NCBI GenBank assembly: GCA_005786775.1
Contig: SYDD01000080.1
Coordinates: forward strand, 1-9,940
DNA length: 9,940 nt
Reading direction: 5' to 3'
Source of the DNA: Opitutaceae bacterium
GTDB taxonomy: Bacteria > Verrucomicrobiota > Verrucomicrobiia > Opitutales > Opitutaceae
How positions within the stretch are numbered: the stretch's first letter is position 1; every line of letters begins with the position of its first letter. This document shows, in pieces, positions 8,801 through 9,940 of the stretch. The notes under the pieces are model-generated. The model searched no databases. It was not told the DNA's origin and saw only the letters and a program-made list of their open reading frames with translations. The position numbers were made by a program, and so were the translations under genes.

Positions 8801-9219
8801 CCGCCAATTGCACCGCGTGCCACAACTTCGAATCCTCGACCGGTTCCGAGGTCGGGCCCGCGCTCCGCGCGATCGGCAGCCAGCGCGATCCTGCCTACTT
8901 GCTGGAGTCGCTGCTCCAGCCCTCCGCTCGCATCGCCGAGGGTTACGGGATCGTCAACGTCACGCTGCGGGATGGCACCGAGGTCACGGGCACGCTCGCG
9001 GCGGAGTCGGCCACGGAGGTCACGGTGCGGCTGTTCGATGGCCAGCGGCGGCGCATCCCGCTCGCCGAGGTGTCCGCACGGACCCCGCCGGTCTCGATTA
9101 TGCCGCCGATGGAGGGAGTCCTACAGCCGCGGGAGCTACGCGACCTAGTCGCCTACCTGCTCAGCCTCAAGGGCGGGCGGGGCGGACGCTCCGGGGCGGG
9201 CCGCGGTCCCGGCGAGTGA
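5875..9219 (+). CDS. Exported PVC-type propeller/HEAT/CxxCH heme protein (putative dehydrogenase)
   Basis: This 1114-residue protein matches the Pirellula-Verrucomicrobium multidomain dehydrogenase type (TIGR02604-like N-terminus, TIGR02603-like C-terminus, from memory). The start is GTG, chosen because a signal peptide follows at once (MTPRLLPVFLALLGALPLAAA). Residues about 35-445 form a sugar-dehydrogenase-like beta-propeller, with PDPVACAVDPAGRVYVA near the start and GPDGRLYWSIGDKGG in the middle. Three Ca-binding-like acidic loops lie at 120-128 (DHNGDGSID), 144-152 (DTDGDGTAD) and 192-200 (DTDDDGVAD). Residues about 465-690 are HEAT repeats (for example RDPEDEIRAQAAKVLGDA), followed by more helical solenoid to about 955. 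The C-terminal domain has the heme site CTACH (Cys979, Cys982, His983), VGPALRAIG, and SIMPPM with Met1076 or Met1079 as possible axial ligand. Role is inferred: oxidation of a sugar or alcohol in the periplasm with electron transfer through heme. Substrate and cofactor are unknown. It may share the sulfatase operon. Confidence 0.92.
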   Translation: MTPRLLPVFLALLGALPLAAAEDRQTRSPDRAAPATGELVLHKWSGALNVPDPVACAVDPAGRVYVAATTRRKVGDLDIREHSQWIPDDVGLTSVEAKREFFQRELAPGRLRAPRGMLADHNGDGSIDWRDLTHHTERIYQLRDTDGDGTADRITVFAEGFNTEVTGIAAGVLWHDGWLYATIAPDVWRFRDTDDDGVADEREVVVTGFGVHIAYAGHDMHGLVIGPDGRLYWSIGDKGGNVVSREGRRFAFPNEGATLRMELDGSGFEVFTRGNRNVQEPAFNDVGDLIGVDNDADQPAERERFVHLVEGSDSGWRCNYQYLRTDSPWMREGLWKPRFPGQAAYLLPPLLSYSDGPAGFRFNPGTALGAPQEDLFLLNEFPSGKLRGFHAEHAGATYRMTGARILNDGVMGIGMAWHPDGSLMMVDWMGGYPLDGLGALWRVDAREDVRHPLRARTAELLRAGFAERSPLELAGLLGHPDQRVRQGAQLELARRGRHGELLAIATAARTAPLARYHALWGYGQLLRRGAAEPAGVLALLRDPEDEIRAQAAKVLGDAATAAARGHGAALLPLLADAAPRVRLQAAIAVGKFALRAAVEPLFALAEVAGDDPVLRHAAVMGLAGSADRADLLARVLHPSPRVRLAAVVALRRRADAGVADFLADIDPLVVAEAARAIYDDDSLPPALPRLAALLATPPGDEPTLRRALHANLRVGTPAAAERLLAFALNPAAPTAARGEALDALRLWAVPPRLDPFDGWARSLRPEPITAVLTPRLDALLGLDGPALRTRAVEIIIAHGLRPGAARVAAMVADAGAAPGLRAQALRLLAGEGEAGPDARRALDLALAASSPGPLFRAALELLPRLAPERIVTVAREAWTARPVPERQPAIAAIAALATPAADALLEEWAAELAAERVEDGVRLELLEALRARAAARPALAARLDAHAATAGARARQELLAGGDVARGRDLAANHLAANCTACHNFESSTGSEVGPALRAIGSQRDPAYLLESLLQPSARIAEGYGIVNVTLRDGTEVTGTLAAESATEVTVRLFDGQRRRIPLAEVSARTPPVSIMPPMEGVLQPRELRDLVAYLLSLKGGRGGRSGAGRGPGE
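8781..8807 (+). repeat. 12-bp tandem direct repeat before the heme-binding motif
   Basis: The 12-mer CCTAGCCGCCAA occurs at 8781-8792 and 8796-8807, a 15-bp period that encodes two successive LAAN units immediately before CTACH. The spacing from the GRD motif to the heme site looks normal for the domain, so this may be chance or an old slippage event rather than an insertion. Confidence 0.6.
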
Positions 9220-9238
9220 CGCCGCGCGCGCGGCCGGA
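9220..9238. other. 19-nt gap between convergent genes containing a 14-nt GC palindrome
   Basis: The stop codons of the heme protein and the minus-strand gene are separated by only 19 nt. Bases 9221-9234 (GCCGCGCGCGCGGC) are a perfect palindrome that could fold as a 5-bp stem with a 4-nt loop on either strand. There is no T-tract on either side. It could act as a minimal bidirectional transcription barrier, but GC-alternating runs are common in this DNA. Confidence 0.3.
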
Positions 9239-9940
9239 TCACAGGCGCAGCGGCCGGGCGTGGCCGGTGAGCTCGAGGTAGCCGCGCCCGATTTCCGCGC
9301 CGTCGAAGCCCTGGATGCGGCACGCCCCCTCCCAGTACGGGATGCCGCCGAGGGCGCCCGTGAGTTCCTGGTCCTCGGCCAGCGGCTCGACGTCGAGGAC
9401 CACTTTCGCCCCGGATGCCGGATCGGTCGTGCGCACGCGGACGCGGGTGGGGTAGGCGGCCCCGGTGGCGGGGCTGCGCCAGGCCCGCCGGATTTCCCAC
9501 GTGAAGGGTTGGACACTGGTCCGGCCGGCGGCGTCGACCCACGTGAGGCGCGAGGCCGGGTCGGCCGAGCCGTCGGCCCGCCGCAGCCGGTAGAGCATCA
9601 CCTCGCGCCCGTCCCGCAGCTGCACGCTGAGCCAGTCCCAGCCGACCTGGCCGGCGCCGAGTTGGCTGCTGCTGAACTCGTGATCGAGCCAGGCCTCGCC
9701 GGTGACGGCCACCTCCTCGGTGCCCGCCGGACCGGCGAGGAGCACGACCCCGCTCGTGGCGAGCCGCGAAAAGGTCAGGTAGTGGCTGGCCGCCGCGGGT
9801 TCCGCGCCCTTGCGGGACACGCCGTCCTCCCCGAACACGACCAGCGGCTTCCGGGCCTCGAGTTGCAACCGCAGCCCCACCTCGGCGCGGATCCCGCCAC
9901 GCAGGTCGAGCCGTTCCGGTTCGCCAGGTCCGGACGCGGG
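9239..9940 (-). CDS. Lipocalin-like AttH/CrtC-type protein (N-terminus beyond window)
   Basis: This is the C-terminal 233 residues of a minus-strand gene whose frame remains open to the last base. The GTG at 9880 is not the real start: upstream codons read RLDLRGGIRAEV, which continues the beta-strand pattern of the family. Motifs in order are LQLEARKPLVVFGEDGVSRKG, SHYLTFSRL, VTGEAWLDHEFSS, GWDWLSVQLRDGREVMLYRLR, and a C-terminal YLELTGHA. These are characteristic of the AttH / carotenoid 1,2-hydratase (CrtC) lipocalin-like superfamily with two beta-barrel domains. Most bacterial members outside carotenoid clusters are annotated only as lipocalin-like or AttH-domain proteins, often beside LolCDE/FtsX-type ABC transporter genes, and are thought to be exported. 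No carotenoid gene is visible here, so a hydratase role is not supported. Function is unknown. It converges on the heme-protein gene and so belongs to another transcription unit. Confidence 0.85.
   Translation of the reverse strand, partial: PASGPGEPERLDLRGGIRAEVGLRLQLEARKPLVVFGEDGVSRKGAEPAAASHYLTFSRLATSGVVLLAGPAGTEEVAVTGEAWLDHEFSSSQLGAGQVGWDWLSVQLRDGREVMLYRLRRADGSADPASRLTWVDAAGRTSVQPFTWEIRRAWRSPATGAAYPTRVRVRTTDPASGAKVVLDVEPLAEDQELTGALGGIPYWEGACRIQGFDGAEIGRGYLELTGHARPLRL

Noticed and set aside
8505..9281. Alternate plus-strand frame overlapping the end of the heme protein
   Set aside because: Its translation is Arg/Pro/Gly-rich with no motif, and the overlapping frame carries the clear CTACH heme domain.
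9878..9880. GTG at 9880 (minus strand) as the start of the lipocalin-like gene
   Set aside because: Family-like residues continue upstream in frame to the window edge, so the gene is simply cut off.

Overview
The window is GC-rich DNA (roughly 70% by eye) from a bacterium that looks like a Verrucomicrobiota member, most plausibly an Opitutales/Opitutaceae relative. This is inferred from protein style only. The evidence is a TonB-dependent receptor with an N-terminal carboxypeptidase-regulatory-like domain, secreted sulfatases of the types expanded in the Planctomycetes-Verrucomicrobia-Chlamydiae (PVC) group, and a long propeller/HEAT/CxxCH protein of the Pirellula-Verrucomicrobium type. No rRNA, tRNA, CRISPR array, insertion sequence or integrase was seen.

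Layout. Positions 1-2859 (+) hold the 3' part of a TonB-dependent outer-membrane receptor whose N-terminus lies before the window. After 25 nt comes a secreted iduronate-2-sulfatase-like enzyme (2885-4330, +). A second secreted sulfatase, of heparan N-sulfatase (SGSH) type, begins inside the stop codon of the first through a TGATG overlap (4330-5802, +). After a 72-nt gap, a 1114-residue exported multidomain protein follows (5875-9219, +): dehydrogenase-like beta-propeller, HEAT solenoid, then a C-terminal c-type heme domain. Only 19 nt separate it from a converging minus-strand gene (9239-9940, cut by the window end) for an AttH/CrtC-type lipocalin-like protein.

Working model (inference). 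The four plus-strand genes are co-directional and tightly packed, so they probably form one transcription unit. Both sulfatases would desulfate a sulfated glycan in the periplasm or outside the cell, the receptor would import the oligosaccharides, and the heme protein would oxidise a released sugar or alcohol and pass electrons to the respiratory chain. No glycoside hydrolase, polysaccharide lyase, sulfatase-maturing enzyme or regulator is visible, so the substrate cannot be fixed. The minus-strand gene belongs to a different unit. I found no clearly unprecedented system; the points most worth checking are the sulfatase pair with unlike active sites and the fused propeller-HEAT-cytochrome protein.
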